From: Polyangiaceae bacterium
GTDB lineage: Bacteria > Myxococcota_A > Polyangia > Polyangiales > Polyangiaceae
Assembly: GCA_016715885.1 (NCBI GenBank)
Contig: JADJXL010000015.1
Location: 372,001-436,000, forward strand
Length of the DNA: 64,000 nt
Direction: 5' to 3'
Made by a program: the position numbers and the translations under genes. The notes beneath the pieces are model-generated. The model saw only the letters and a list, made by a program, of their open reading frames with translations, did not search any database and was not told the origin of the DNA. Shown here one piece after another: positions 36,256-47,400 of this stretch (positions are counted from its first letter, which is position 1; every line of letters begins with the position of its first letter).

Positions 36256-36837
36256 ATGGCGGGCGATGCTGCACCCAAATCGTACGTGAGTTACGCTGAC
36301 TACGTCGCGCTCGAGCGAGAAAGCACGACCAAGCACGAGTGGCTGGACGGGGTCATCTATGACATGTCTGGCGGTACGATCGAGCACTCTGGGCTCAAGG
36401 CTGCCGTGGTCACCGCGTTGTCCTTGGAGCTTCGAGGCAAACGTTGCCGGGTTTTCGATTCGGACCTGAAGATCAAGGTGCTTGCCACTGGATTGGCGAC
36501 GTACCCCGATGCCAGTGTTGTCTGCGGGTCTGCGGAGCTCGACCCGGAAAATGACCATGCCATTACGAATCCGAAGGTCATCGTGGAGGTTCTCTCCGAC
36601 TCGAGTGAAGCCTACGATCGGGGGCAGAAATTCGCCCACTACCGGCGTATCCCGTCGCTCATGGAATACGTGTTGGTTTCTCAGGCAGAACGACGCATTG
36701 AAGTGTTTCGCCGAAATGCAGCCGGCAAATGGGAGCTCGCTGAAGAAGCCTTGGCCGGACAAACTGCGCAACTCACGAGCATCGAATGCGCTCTGTCCGT
36801 CGACGAAGTCTACGCCGACCCGCTCAGTGCGGCGTGA
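36256..36837 (+). CDS. Uma2 family putative endonuclease (DUF820), copy 1
   Basis: The 193-residue protein belongs to the Uma2/DUF820 group, a restriction-endonuclease-like fold: SYADYVALERESTTKHEWLDGVIYDMSGGTIEHSGL, then YPDASVVCGSAELDPE and NPKVIVEVLSDSSEAYDRGQKFAHYRRIPSLMEYVLV (the PD..V...E-VLS core). A second copy at 49304-49885 shares long identical stretches, for example in the last 30 residues. Uma2 genes are very numerous in myxobacteria and cyanobacteria; their role is not known. Confidence 0.85.
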   Translation: MAGDAAPKSYVSYADYVALERESTTKHEWLDGVIYDMSGGTIEHSGLKAAVVTALSLELRGKRCRVFDSDLKIKVLATGLATYPDASVVCGSAELDPENDHAITNPKVIVEVLSDSSEAYDRGQKFAHYRRIPSLMEYVLVSQAERRIEVFRRNAAGKWELAEEALAGQTAQLTSIECALSVDEVYADPLSAA

Positions 36838-36861
36838 ATACGTCGGCTGCCGGATTCAAAA

Positions 36862-37810
36862 TCATTCCCACTCGATCACCGCGTTGGTCAATTCCACCGC
36901 AATTCGGCTCTCGATGAGCCCCAAGAGCCACAAAAACCCCGCCTCGCTCACGGATACCCGCATCTGAAAAAACGCGCGCGGGGGGGGCGCAAGGCCCGCG
37001 CGGGGCGGCCCCCCCCGGGGGCCGGGGGGGGGGGGGGCGCCGCCGAAGGGGGCCAAACGGAAAAACGGGGGGAAAACAGGGGGGAAAAAAGGGGGGGGGG
37101 CCCCCCCGGGGGGGGGGGGGGGGGGGGGGGGGGGGCGGGGGGGCCCCGGGGGGTGGGGGGGGGGGGGGGGGGGGGAAAAGGGGGGGGGGCCCCCCGGGGG
37201 GGGGGGGGGGGGGGGGGGGCGGGGGGGGGGGGCCCGGGGGGGGGGGGGGGGCGGGGGGGGGCCCGCCGCGGCTGAGCTTTCGCACGGCGCATACGCGGAG
37301 CCAAGACGACAAATCGCCGCGACCCGCATACAACTTTCGATTCGACACCGGCAAATTCATTTCAATGATCATACCGCGTAAATCTTGTAAAATATCTGCA
37401 AGCGATGCCTCGCTCGCCCCAAGCCGTCGCAATGCCCGCGCAACTTGCGCCAACTTCTTCGTCTCCAAGTGCTCAATCGCTCGCGGCAAACCCCGAGCAT
37501 AACCGCACACCAGCCACAAATCACTCGCATGTAGTGACGTAAACTCACCTGCCGCACTTTCTGGCAACGAGCGACCCAAAAAAGCAACAAAATCCTGCGG
37601 TTCGAGAGGGACGTCGGGCCATGCCGCGCGCCCTTTTTCCACGAATTCGTGAAGGAATCGTTCGAGTTCCAGCATGGACGTAAAATTCGCGCGCACGGCA
37701 GCAGGCGCGCTGGCGAGAAACGCTGCACGCAGATCCCAGTGCAGGCTTGTTTCGGGATGAAGCATGATGGACCAAGCATTAGAACCCCATTCGGGCGCGG
37801 CGTCAATCAT
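36862..37810 (-). CDS. Sigma-70-like regulatory protein broken by a poly-G tract
   Basis: The N-terminal part starts at the ATG at 37810 and reads ...ADLWLVCGYARGLPRAIEHLETKKLAQVARALRRLGASEASLADILQDLRGMI and YAGRGDLSSWLRVCAVRKLSRG. This matches the myxobacterial sigma-70-like proteins that sit beside Ser/Thr kinases. The frame then enters about 290 bases of nearly pure G/C. Beyond that, a plausible C terminus (MRVSVSEAGFLWLLGLIESRIAVEL) resumes in a different frame, ending at 36862. The whole reads as one gene whose middle is corrupted. It is divergent to the kinase gene starting at 37849, with a shared 38-base gap, so they are probably a regulatory pair. Confidence 0.5.
36977..37270. repeat. 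Poly-G low-complexity tract, probably an assembly artefact
   Basis: About 290 bases consist almost only of G on the plus strand, with short C runs and a few A runs; several G runs exceed 20 bases. It lies inside an otherwise normal gene. Real homopolymers of this size are very unusual in bacteria, while G-run filling is a known failure in low-quality consensus or dark-cycle reads. The tract should not be read as biological without re-sequencing. Confidence 0.8.
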
Positions 37811-37848
37811 TGTCGTGCTTTTCCTGAGTGGTGTACGCTGATATCTCG

Positions 37849-40800
37849 ATGTCGTGCCTCGACGAAACGCAAATTGTAAAACTTCTTGTGGATGACTTGC
37901 CGCCGCACGAGCGGCTCGTAATCGATGCTCACGTCGACACATGCGCGCGTTGCCGCATGCTTCTCGCCGATCTCGCGCGTCTCGAATCCGGTAATCATTC
38001 CAAGCAATTAGGTGATTCCAATGGTACGGGCCTGCGCCTTTCGCGCGATGACTTGACAATCGGCAGCGCATCTGCTTCGCCCGTCGATATAGGCCCACGT
38101 TACCGCCTGAAACAACTCATCGGACAAGGCGGCATGGGTCGCGTCTACCGGGCCGTCGACCGTATCGGCGGCCACGACGTCGCGCTCAAACGAGTGATTG
38201 CGTGGGATCCGACAAACGCGTCTTTGTCGGCATTGGCACGCGAATTTCGCGTTCTTGCCACGCTGCGGCATCCCCATATCATCGGTGTCCTCGATTACGG
38301 ATTCGATGCGGCGCGACAACCGTTTTTCACAATGGAACTATTGGATGGAGCTCGCCCGATTCTACCAGCGGCGCTTCTGGAAAGTCGCACCACGCAGATC
38401 GAGCTGATCGTACAGATTCTCCGGGCAACGAGTTATTTGCACCGTCGCGGGGTATTGCATCGGGATCTCAAGCCGACCAACATTTTGTTGACATCGGCTG
38501 GTGTGCTCAAGGTCGTCGATTTCGGCCTGGCAGCAGCCGACGATTCTTCGCGACGAGTTGCCGCGGGAACATTGCCTTACATGGCTCCCGAGCTTTTCCA
38601 GCGTCATCCCGCAACCGAGTCATCCGACATTTATTCCATTGGCGTCATTGCATATGAAGTGATGATTGGAAAGCTTCCGTTTCAGCCCTCGGCGACCATG
38701 GCCGAGCTCGTCACGCGCATTGTCGACGAAGAGCCCGATCTTTCGGTTTTACCGTCGGATGTTCGTGCCATCATCGGTCGTGCGCTCAGGAAAAACCCAG
38801 CCGATCGCCCGGCAAGCGCGCATGCATTCATGGAAGAATTGCTCGCGGCGACGCACGAGACGTCGACCGAGCCGGCGATCGTGCGTGACAGTTACCTCGT
38901 GGCGGCGCAGTTCACGGGTCGAAATGCGGAAATCACGCGCCTCCGCGGAGTCCTCGAAGACGCACGAGCAGGCCGAGGAAGTGCTTGGCTCGTCGGCGGA
39001 GAAAGCGGGGTCGGAAAATCCCGCCTGCTCGAAGAGCTCCGCGCCGAAGCGCTCGTCAATGGAGTCCTCGTCGTACGCGGCCAAGCATCCTCGACGGGTG
39101 ACGCCGCATTTCACGTGTTTCGCTCCGTGCTCGACGTGATCGCATTGCATGTCCCGCTATCGGAGCTCGAAGCCGGCGTGCTCGAAGCGGTCGTGCCAAA
39201 CTTGAGCATCCTCGTCGAACGTGAAGTGAGCCCGCCACCAGCGCTCGATCCCCCCGCGACACGTTTTCGCCTGCGAACCGTGCTGCGGGACGTCCTTCTG
39301 CGATCGGACGAACCGGTTTTGATCTTGCTCGAAGACCTCCAATGGGCCGACGAAGAAAGTCTTTCGCTGCTTGCCGAAATCAGCGAAAACTTGCAAGAGC
39401 GGAAGGTTCTGCTCGTCGGCACCTATCGCAACGACGAAGCGTCGGCGCTGCCGGCTTCACTGCCGGCCATGGCCATTCTGCAGCTCGAACGCTTCGATTT
39501 GCCAAACATCACGCGTCTTTGCTCGTCGATGGTCGGTGCTGCTGGGCAAAACCCTGAATTCGTCGAACGCATTGCGCGCGAGACGGAGGGAAATGCATTT
39601 TTTATCGTCGAAGTGATGCGGGCGCTCGCGGAAGTATCGGGGCGCCTCGAAGATTTGATACGCCGAGGGTTGCCCGAGCGTATTGCTCCAGGCGGCATGG
39701 ACCGGGTGCTCGAACAGCGGCTTTCACGGGTCCCAAACGACGGGCGAGAATTGCTCGAGCTTGCGGCATTGGCTGGCCGAGAGCTCGATCTCGACTTGCT
39801 CTCGGTGCTCGTCCCGCGCGCCCATGAATACGTGCTCGCAGGCGCGAATGCGGGCGTGTTCGACGCGCACGAGGATCGTTATCGATACAACCACGACAAA
39901 CTGCGAGAATACGTCATTCGCGGAATCGACGACGAGAGGCGCCGATCGCTTCATGGAAGGCTCGCCGATGCGCTCTGCCGATCGCACCCGAACAGCAGCG
40001 CTCACGCAGCACGCAAAGCGTTTCATTTTCGCGAAGCGAAGCGGTGGTCGGAAGCCATCGAGCACGACATGATCGCGGGCGAAGCGGCGCTCGACCGAGG
40101 TGCTCCGGCGGAGGCACTCGCTGCATTCGAACGAATTGCCGGAACACCGGGATACGACGATTTGCCGATCTTGGCGCGAATTCGCACGCGGCGTGGGATG
40201 GCGGTCGCGCATCATGGACTGGGACGCCTCGACGAAACCGACGAATCACTTCGTCGCGTAGCGGCAATGACGAACATGCCTTTGCCCTCGACGCCCGCAC
40301 AATTTTATGGTTCGCTCGGGGTGGAAGTGGCGGAGCAATTCTTGCGCCGCATCGGTATGTCGAGAGTTACGTCGATTTTTCCTCGCAATCGTATCGACGA
40401 AACTTTACGCACCGAGCACCTCTTGGCGCTCAATACGATCGCCGCATACTGGTGGCTCGGACGACCCGAAATAGCTCTGCTCACGACGCTTCGCGGTCTG
40501 AACTTGCAAGAATCGCTGAGCGTCGATGCTCGACAAAACCACGGCGCAGCGCTCGCGCTGCTCTTGTCGTACACGCCGCTTCACGACCTGAGCCGCTGGT
40601 ATTTGAATCGCGTCGCTCGAGGGACTCGACCGGGCTCCCACGCCGAAGTCATTTATCTTTGCAGCAAAGCCGGCGTGGAAGTCAATGAAGGAAAATTCGC
40701 CGACGCATTACAAAGTGCCAATCGTGCGCTCGAGCTTGCATTGCAGCACAAAGATCAAATTTTTGCACTCGAAATACTGCTCCATCGCTCATTCGCTGCG

Positions 40801-41586
40801 GCCGGTGTAGACGACTTCGAATGCCTCGACGACACCGCTCGACAAATGGAGCACATTGCAATGGCCGTGCAGAACCCGCGCTTTCAAGCGCTCGCCCTCA
40901 TTTCACGTGCCAGCGCTCGACTCCGATTCGGCGAACCCGCAGCAGCCGATGAATGCCTTGCGCGGGCGCGAACCCTGCTTTCGCCGAGCCTCGTTCCGCC
41001 GCTCGCCATGCTGCTCGGGCTTTCCGCCACGTGCGCATTGATGCTCGGACAATTCACACGCGCATTGGAGCTCGCGGACGAAGGCATGAAACTCGTCATC
41101 AAGGCGCCCTTTCCCCGGTTGACGCTGCGTTTGCCGCTCAATTGCTTCATCGACGTGTACCTCGCGGTCGCGCCCGAACGCCATGAAGATGAAATTCGCA
41201 CGGGTCTCGATACGCTGCGAAAAATGATGTGGGAATCGGCGTCCGTCGAGCCCATTTTGCTCGTGCTCGAAGGCCGATATCAATATCATCGAGGCGATCC
41301 GGCGCGTGCTGTCGCTTCAATGAAACGCGCCGTCGAAACCAGCCATCGGCAGGCCATGCGTTATGACCAAGCCGTGGCTCTCTATGCGCTTGGTTGTTTT
41401 GGATGCAGCCATACTGGTTCGCGACTCGTACCTGAAAGTGGGCGAAGGTACCTCGAACGTGCGCTCGCTATGTTCGAGGGTTTACGTGCGCAATTCGAGG
41501 CCGAAAAGACGCGTGCAGCGCTTCTTGGCCGGCGCTTTTCGCCATCGGGCAGCCCCCGGAGCGCGTGGTACGAAAATATCGAGTAA
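37849..41586 (+). CDS. Zinc-finger / Ser/Thr kinase / AAA ATPase / TPR regulatory protein
   Basis: The 1245-residue protein combines four parts. An anti-sigma-like zinc-finger region lies near the N terminus (HVDTCARCRMLLADL). A Hanks-type kinase (about 75-340) has glycine loop GQGGMGRVYRA, catalytic HRDLKPTN (Asp206), VDFGLA and YMAPE. An AAA_16/MalT-like ATPase has Walker A GGESGVGKS (about 383-391) and Walker B LILLEDLQWAD. About 500 residues of TPR-like helices complete it. The kinase-AAA-TPR layout is typical of large myxobacterial signalling proteins. I chose the ATG at 37849 over the GTG at 37828. It is divergent from the sigma-like gene, so it probably controls that protein through the zinc finger or phosphorylation (inference). 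Confidence 0.85.
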   Translation: MSCLDETQIVKLLVDDLPPHERLVIDAHVDTCARCRMLLADLARLESGNHSKQLGDSNGTGLRLSRDDLTIGSASASPVDIGPRYRLKQLIGQGGMGRVYRAVDRIGGHDVALKRVIAWDPTNASLSALAREFRVLATLRHPHIIGVLDYGFDAARQPFFTMELLDGARPILPAALLESRTTQIELIVQILRATSYLHRRGVLHRDLKPTNILLTSAGVLKVVDFGLAAADDSSRRVAAGTLPYMAPELFQRHPATESSDIYSIGVIAYEVMIGKLPFQPSATMAELVTRIVDEEPDLSVLPSDVRAIIGRALRKNPADRPASAHAFMEELLAATHETSTEPAIVRDSYLVAAQFTGRNAEITRLRGVLEDARAGRGSAWLVGGESGVGKSRLLEELRAEALVNGVLVVRGQASSTGDAAFHVFRSVLDVIALHVPLSELEAGVLEAVVPNLSILVEREVSPPPALDPPATRFRLRTVLRDVLLRSDEPVLILLEDLQWADEESLSLLAEISENLQERKVLLVGTYRNDEASALPASLPAMAILQLERFDLPNITRLCSSMVGAAGQNPEFVERIARETEGNAFFIVEVMRALAEVSGRLEDLIRRGLPERIAPGGMDRVLEQRLSRVPNDGRELLELAALAGRELDLDLLSVLVPRAHEYVLAGANAGVFDAHEDRYRYNHDKLREYVIRGIDDERRRSLHGRLADALCRSHPNSSAHAARKAFHFREAKRWSEAIEHDMIAGEAALDRGAPAEALAAFERIAGTPGYDDLPILARIRTRRGMAVAHHGLGRLDETDESLRRVAAMTNMPLPSTPAQFYGSLGVEVAEQFLRRIGMSRVTSIFPRNRIDETLRTEHLLALNTIAAYWWLGRPEIALLTTLRGLNLQESLSVDARQNHGAALALLLSYTPLHDLSRWYLNRVARGTRPGSHAEVIYLCSKAGVEVNEGKFADALQSANRALELALQHKDQIFALEILLHRSFAAAGVDDFECLDDTARQMEHIAMAVQNPRFQALALISRASARLRFGEPAAADECLARARTLLSPSLVPPLAMLLGLSATCALMLGQFTRALELADEGMKLVIKAPFPRLTLRLPLNCFIDVYLAVAPERHEDEIRTGLDTLRKMMWESASVEPILLVLEGRYQYHRGDPARAVASMKRAVETSHRQAMRYDQAVALYALGCFGCSHTGSRLVPESGRRYLERALAMFEGLRAQFEAEKTRAALLGRRFSPSGSPRSAWYENIE

Positions 41587-41676
41587 TTTTTCTTTCAAAA
41601 GCGCGACATTTCCACCGGTCCTCCATCCAGAAGTCGTGGCGGACAGAACATTACGCGTGGGTGTCGAGGACGAGCG

Positions 41677-44421
41677 ATGAGACGAGTTGGTAGCTTCACG
41701 GGTTTTCTGGGCTTGGTTTTGTTTTGTGGCGTACTTTCTGGCGCCTGTGGCACGGATGAATTTGCGTCGAGCGAGCTAGGCGAGTGGGTCGAACCGGGGT
41801 CAATTGCGGGCGAGCTTACGGAATCGAACGATCGGGGCATTGAGGAAGAATTCGTTCATCACGGCCAGGAAAAACCTTCGGCGAAGGATGCAGCCGCGAA
41901 GGTGCCGATCAATTCGTTGATTGCGCAAGATGCAAAGCTATTGGCGAACGACGGCGCGGCGGGGGATCGATTCGGCACGACGATTGCGATGAGTGGCGAT
42001 ACGATCGTGGTGGGGGCCGATTACGATGACGACAATGGAACGGATTCCGGGGCGGCGTATGTATTTCGCAATATAGCCGGCGTATGGGTGCAGGAGGCGA
42101 AGTTATTGCCGAACGATGGGTCTGCGGGGGCGCATTTTGGTCAAGCCGTGGCCATTGACGGCAATACGATCGCCGTGGGGGCTTATTTGGACGACGCGCT
42201 CGGACTTGCGGATGCAGGATCGGCGTATGTATTCGTTCGCAATGGGACAACGTGGACCCAAGAATCGAAGCTCGTCGCGGATGATGCATCCTCGGCAGAT
42301 AGGCTGGGTTTGTCCGTGGCGATCGACGGTGATACGGTCCTTGCGGGTGCCTATTGGGCCGATGTGCAGGGCAGCCAAGACGGCGCGGCATACGTATTCG
42401 TTCGAATGGGGACGACGTGGTATCAGGAGGCGAAGCTATCTGCGGACGATGGGCAATCTTTCGATGATTTTGGTATCCGGCTTGCGATCGATGGCGACCT
42501 GGCGGTCGTCGCGGCGCATGTGGACGACGACAATGGAGCCGATTCCGGGTCGGTGTATGCGTTCGGGCGAAATGCCGGTTTATGGGTGCCGCAGGGGAAG
42601 ATCAAGCCGGCGGACGGGCAGTCGGGGGATCAATTTGGGTTTTCCGTTGCGATACGCGGGCAAACGTTCATTGCGGGCGCATCGGGTGACGACGACCAAG
42701 GTACCGATGCCGGCGCGGCCTATATTTTTACGCGAATTGGCGGCATGTGGACGCAGGAATCGAAGCTCTACGCCAGTGATGCGGCGGCAGGCGACGTCTT
42801 CGGCACGGCGGTGAGCCTGACCGACGACATGGTCATCGTCGGTTCGTACAACGACGATACGGCCGCTGGAGCGAATGCGGGTTCCGTCTATTTGTTCAAG
42901 CGCAATGCCGGAACGTGGATGGAAAACGCGATCATTCGAGCCACCGACGCGCAAGCGGGCGACATTCTTGGTGTTTCGGTATCGCTCGATTCGGCGGAAA
43001 TATTGCTTTGCGCTGGCGCCTGGGGCGATGACGACAAAGGGTCGAATGCCGGCGCTGCATACGTGTTTTCACTGGGCAAGCCCCAAGGCGCGTCGTGCAT
43101 GGCGGACTCGGAATGCGCGAGCACGTTCTGCGTGGACGGCTTTTGTTGCGATACTGCGTGCGGCGGCGGTGATCCCACGGATTGCCAAGTATGTAGCGCT
43201 GGACTCGGGTCGCATGCGAATGGCTGGTGCGCGCCGAGACCACCGAACACCACGTGCCGCCCAGCCGTGAGTGCCTGCGACAATGCGGAAAAGTGCGACG
43301 GCATGAGCCTCACGTGTCCCTCCGATACCTGGAAACCAGCCGGAACGCTCTGCCGCGTGGCAGGCGGCGTTTGCGACACGGCCGAATACTGCACCGGGAT
43401 GAGCAACCAATGCCCGACCGATGCGGTTTTGCCAACCACGAAGGTTTGTCGCAGCGCTGCGGGGATTTGTGACATTCCCGAAAAATGCGATGGGATGTCG
43501 AAAACGTGTCCGGCCAACAAATACTTTGGGACCAATACCATTTGCCGGATACCGAGCGGGGCTTGTGATGCAGGGGAGTGGTGCACGGGGACCAGTGTTT
43601 ATTGCCCGGTCAACAAAGTATCGCCCGCGGGTACGGTTTGTCGAGCTGCGTCGGGCGCGTGCGACGCCATGGAAAAATGCGACGGCCTCTCCACGGCGTG
43701 CCCCGCGGATATCGTGAAAGCGGCCGGCAGCGTGTGTCGAGCTGCGGCGGGCACGTGCGACATCGTGGAAAAATGCGACGGAATGGCGAAAGCGTGCCCT
43801 AGCGATAATTACCTGCCCCTCAACACGGTTTGTCGCGGCGCAGCAGGGCCGTGCGACAAAGTCGAAACATGCACCGGGACGAGCGGCGTTTGTCCCGGCA
43901 ATCAATATGCTGCGCTGGGCACGGTTTGTCGCGCCGCTGCCGGCACGTGCGATCAAGCCGAAACGTGTAGCGGAACGAGCGTCGCGTGTCCGACGAACCT
44001 TTTCAAGACGGCCGGTACGGTTTGCCGCCCATCGATGAATTCCATCTGCGATCCCAGCGAAACCTGCTCCGGCATGGCGGCGACGTGCCCGACCAACGCC
44101 TATGCGCCCAATGGGACGATGTGTCCGAACGGAACGTGCACCAATGGCGCGTGTATCACGATGCTTGCCGACGACGAAGCGATGGCGCTGTCTGCGGACG
44201 GCACAGTGAGCATCAGCGATGACGTGGTGCACGACGATGGCGACGAGGCAGCTTTTGCCGACAATCGCGCCGCAGCCAATTCGCCTGACAGCAGTGCTTC
44301 CGGCATGTGCACCATCTCGAATGCACTTGGTCCATCGCATACGAATGACGGCGCCTCGTACGCTTCGATCCTTGCGCTCGCAGGGGCAGCCGCAATTCGC
44401 CGGCGTCGTCGCTCTGCATGA
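41677..44421 (+). CDS. Secreted FG-GAP repeat/Cys-rich repeat protein with a MYXO-CTERM-like tail
   Basis: The 914-residue exported protein has a signal peptide with a possible lipobox (LSGAC, Cys24). Residues about 80-470 hold at least seven FG-GAP-like repeats of the form AKLLANDGAAGDRFGTTIAMSGDTIVVGA, each with an Asp-rich loop such as DDDNGTDSG, predicted to build a beta-propeller. Then come about nine disintegrin-like Cys repeats (CRAAAGTCDIVEKCDGMAKACPSD-type). The end CTISNALG...SYASILALAGAAAIRRRRRSA fits MYXO-CTERM: Cys, hydrophobic helix, Arg cluster. It probably adheres to surfaces or other cells, or is released. It stands first in a run of three exported proteins. Confidence 0.8.
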   Translation: MRRVGSFTGFLGLVLFCGVLSGACGTDEFASSELGEWVEPGSIAGELTESNDRGIEEEFVHHGQEKPSAKDAAAKVPINSLIAQDAKLLANDGAAGDRFGTTIAMSGDTIVVGADYDDDNGTDSGAAYVFRNIAGVWVQEAKLLPNDGSAGAHFGQAVAIDGNTIAVGAYLDDALGLADAGSAYVFVRNGTTWTQESKLVADDASSADRLGLSVAIDGDTVLAGAYWADVQGSQDGAAYVFVRMGTTWYQEAKLSADDGQSFDDFGIRLAIDGDLAVVAAHVDDDNGADSGSVYAFGRNAGLWVPQGKIKPADGQSGDQFGFSVAIRGQTFIAGASGDDDQGTDAGAAYIFTRIGGMWTQESKLYASDAAAGDVFGTAVSLTDDMVIVGSYNDDTAAGANAGSVYLFKRNAGTWMENAIIRATDAQAGDILGVSVSLDSAEILLCAGAWGDDDKGSNAGAAYVFSLGKPQGASCMADSECASTFCVDGFCCDTACGGGDPTDCQVCSAGLGSHANGWCAPRPPNTTCRPAVSACDNAEKCDGMSLTCPSDTWKPAGTLCRVAGGVCDTAEYCTGMSNQCPTDAVLPTTKVCRSAAGICDIPEKCDGMSKTCPANKYFGTNTICRIPSGACDAGEWCTGTSVYCPVNKVSPAGTVCRAASGACDAMEKCDGLSTACPADIVKAAGSVCRAAAGTCDIVEKCDGMAKACPSDNYLPLNTVCRGAAGPCDKVETCTGTSGVCPGNQYAALGTVCRAAAGTCDQAETCSGTSVACPTNLFKTAGTVCRPSMNSICDPSETCSGMAATCPTNAYAPNGTMCPNGTCTNGACITMLADDEAMALSADGTVSISDDVVHDDGDEAAFADNRAAANSPDSSASGMCTISNALGPSHTNDGASYASILALAGAAAIRRRRRSA

Positions 44422-44466
44422 CGCTCGGACAAACGATATCGACACGCTAACTTGACGGAGATCACG

Positions 44467-47400
44467 ATGAAACGACGTCGCACGCTGGGTTTCGGCTCCA
44501 TTTTGCTATCGGTACTGGCTGCTGGCACATTGTTGGGAGGTGGCTGTTCGTCGGGACCCGCGCCGGTCTTCACGGCCGGCGGTCCCGAAGAATTGCGCTT
44601 GGCGGAAGAAATTGCCTTTACCATCCTCGATGAAGAGCTCGCAAAGGATGGTCGGAGCGCACGAGAAACGTTCCAAATAACAAAAGTATTCGTCGACGAC
44701 CTTTCGATGGCGCACACGCGCGTAGAGCAATACGAAAATGGCGTGCCCGTTTTCGGCCGAGAAGCCATCGTCCACCTCAATCCCGACGGAACGCTGTTCA
44801 CGATCACCGATACGATCGATCGTGACGTGATTCGGTCGCCGATCTCCACGACACCGATCTTATCGGCGGATGAAGCGATCGCCGCAGCCGTTGCCATCAC
44901 GCAAGGCCCCACCGGGTCTGCGCCGCCTCCCACGGTCGAGCTGGGCATTCTCGACATTGCCGAATCCAAGCGTGCCGAACCGCGCCTCGCATATCGCGTC
45001 GAAATCGACCGATTCCTGGATAATCCCGAGCCCGAGGTGCCCGTTGTTTTCATCGACGCCGAAACGGGTGAAGAGCTTTTGCGTTTCGACAGCATCAACA
45101 GAGCAACCAGCTCGGCCAATACGCTCTACAGCGGCACGGTGAACTTCACGACGCACGCTGCGGCGGGCGTATGGTACTTGGGCGATACCGGCCGGCAGCT
45201 CTTTACGTGCACGGCGGCGCACAACACGGATGGGTCGTGCAAGTCCATTTGGAGCACGAATGGATCGTTCACGGACACGGGCAAGATCCGCGCGGCGTAC
45301 GACGCGCATTACGCTAGCGAAAAAACGTTCGATTATTTCAAGAACGTGCACAATCGTAATGGTGTCGACGACAATTACGGCCCCGACAAGACCACGGTTT
45401 CTCATACGAACATCGGTGCATTCACGGTCTTGCCGAATTGGGGTTACGGCTTCAACGTGGCCTTGTGGAAACCACCGTTCGCCGCCTTCGGTGACGGTTA
45501 CGACGGCTATTTCAGCCCGCTCGTCACCATCGACAGCGTTGCGCACGAAATCACGCATGGAGTCGTCGATTACACGGCAAACCTCTGGCCGATCAGTGAA
45601 TATGGCGCCATCGACGAATCTTGGGCGGACGTCTTCGGCGCCATGGTCGAACGATCCGTGTATGGCGAAAACGCAAATACGTGGACCATGCTCGAACAAT
45701 GCATCACGCCGGGCAAAGGCGGAGATGCTTTGCGGTACTTTGCGAATCCGCACGCCGCGAATTTCGGTCAACAACTCACGGCGGACGATGATCCGGATCA
45801 CTACACCGAGCGCTACACTGGCGCGAATGACAATCCGCCCAAGGACGCCTACGGTATTCATCACAACAACGGAATTGCCAACAAAGCGTTTTACCTGGTG
45901 GCAAAAGGTGGTGATCACCACAAAGGTGGGACGATGGCGGACGTCGGAGTGCCCAATGGCATCGGTGCTGACAAGGCGGCGGCGATTTGGTATCGGGCGC
46001 TCACCACGTATATGGTGCAAACGTCCAAATTCTGGGAGGCTCGCGAGGCTACGCGCAATGCTGCAAAGGCGATGTTCGGCGAAGGTAGCACCGAGCACTT
46101 GGCCGTCACGCATGCATGGGGTCTCGTGGGCGTAGGGCAGCAAGTCCCCTCCGCGTGCTCGCATAGCGTTTGCCTGGAGGGGGACAAACTCGACCTCACG
46201 TGCAATTCGTGCACGAAAAAGGTTTGTCAGACGTACCCTGATTGTTGCAACACGCAATGGACCGCGGCGTGCGTGACAGCCGCGCAGACGCTTTGCGGAA
46301 AACAATGCACGACGTGTTCGTCCGGCTTGTTCAATGGTGCTGGCGCTGGTGTCGTCAACGTGGCGAACGATCTTCAATTTGGCCCGTCGAGCTCCTTTAC
46401 GATTTCGATGTTCGCCAAGCTGACTTCGACGGTCGGCCAGCATTTGCTCGTCAAAGGCGACAACAACACGCAAGAATGGTCGTTCACGTACAGCAATGGG
46501 CAGATTGGTTTCAATCGCCAGGGCGCCAACGTCCTCGCCGTTTACAATACTCCGATTGGCGAATGGCATCATTATGCCGCCACCTACGCCAATGGAGTCG
46601 TCAAGCTCTACGAAGATGGCACTCTGAAGGTGACGGGAAACGGGACCATCGGCAACTCCGCGAACACGCCGCTCGTCATCGGCAATTACCCAAGTACTGC
46701 GACCGGCATCGTGGGTGAAGTGGATCAGATCACCATTTTCGGCAAAGAGGTCGGGCCTTCGGACATTGCGAGTTTAGCCATGCGCGTCAAAAAGCCGGTA
46801 GCCGTTGGCGGCGTCGTTGCTGATTGGCTCTTCGACGAGCAGGCGGGCACCACAGTTGCCGATGCAAGCGGCAAGGGCCATTCGATGAACCTTGGCACCG
46901 TCGCTTGGAGTCCGACATGCGGTATCGCATGCCCATACACGAATGACATCAACGGTGATGGCACCAAATGCGTTGCATACGCCAATTGCAAGGAAATCAA
47001 AGATGCATTCCCCTTGGCGCCCGACGGAAAGTACTACATCGACCCCGACGGCCCGCAAGGATCAGCGCTCACGCAATTCGTGTTGTGCAACATGACGGAA
47101 GATGGTGGTGGGTGGACCCTCGCTTTCAATCACGGAACGACGTTCGACAAGACGGCTCCGGGAGTGCGAAACATCGACTGCTTTGCGACCTCCAATTGCA
47201 CGAGCTTGGCGTATTCGACGGTGCCCATTGGTTTCGACCTCATGCTGGAGGTCGACGATGTGCCCATGATCGGCAATTCGCAAAAGATGCGATCGGTGAT
47301 CAAAGGTGTAAACGCGCAGGTCATCGGCAAGACGCTCCATGACCTCGCCAACACCCCCGGCAACTGGACGCTGGAACAACCCAATAACTCGAATGTGACG

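Noticed and set aside
36862..37329. Poly-proline ORFs in several frames
   Set aside because: They are translations of the poly-G tract and are not believable proteins.
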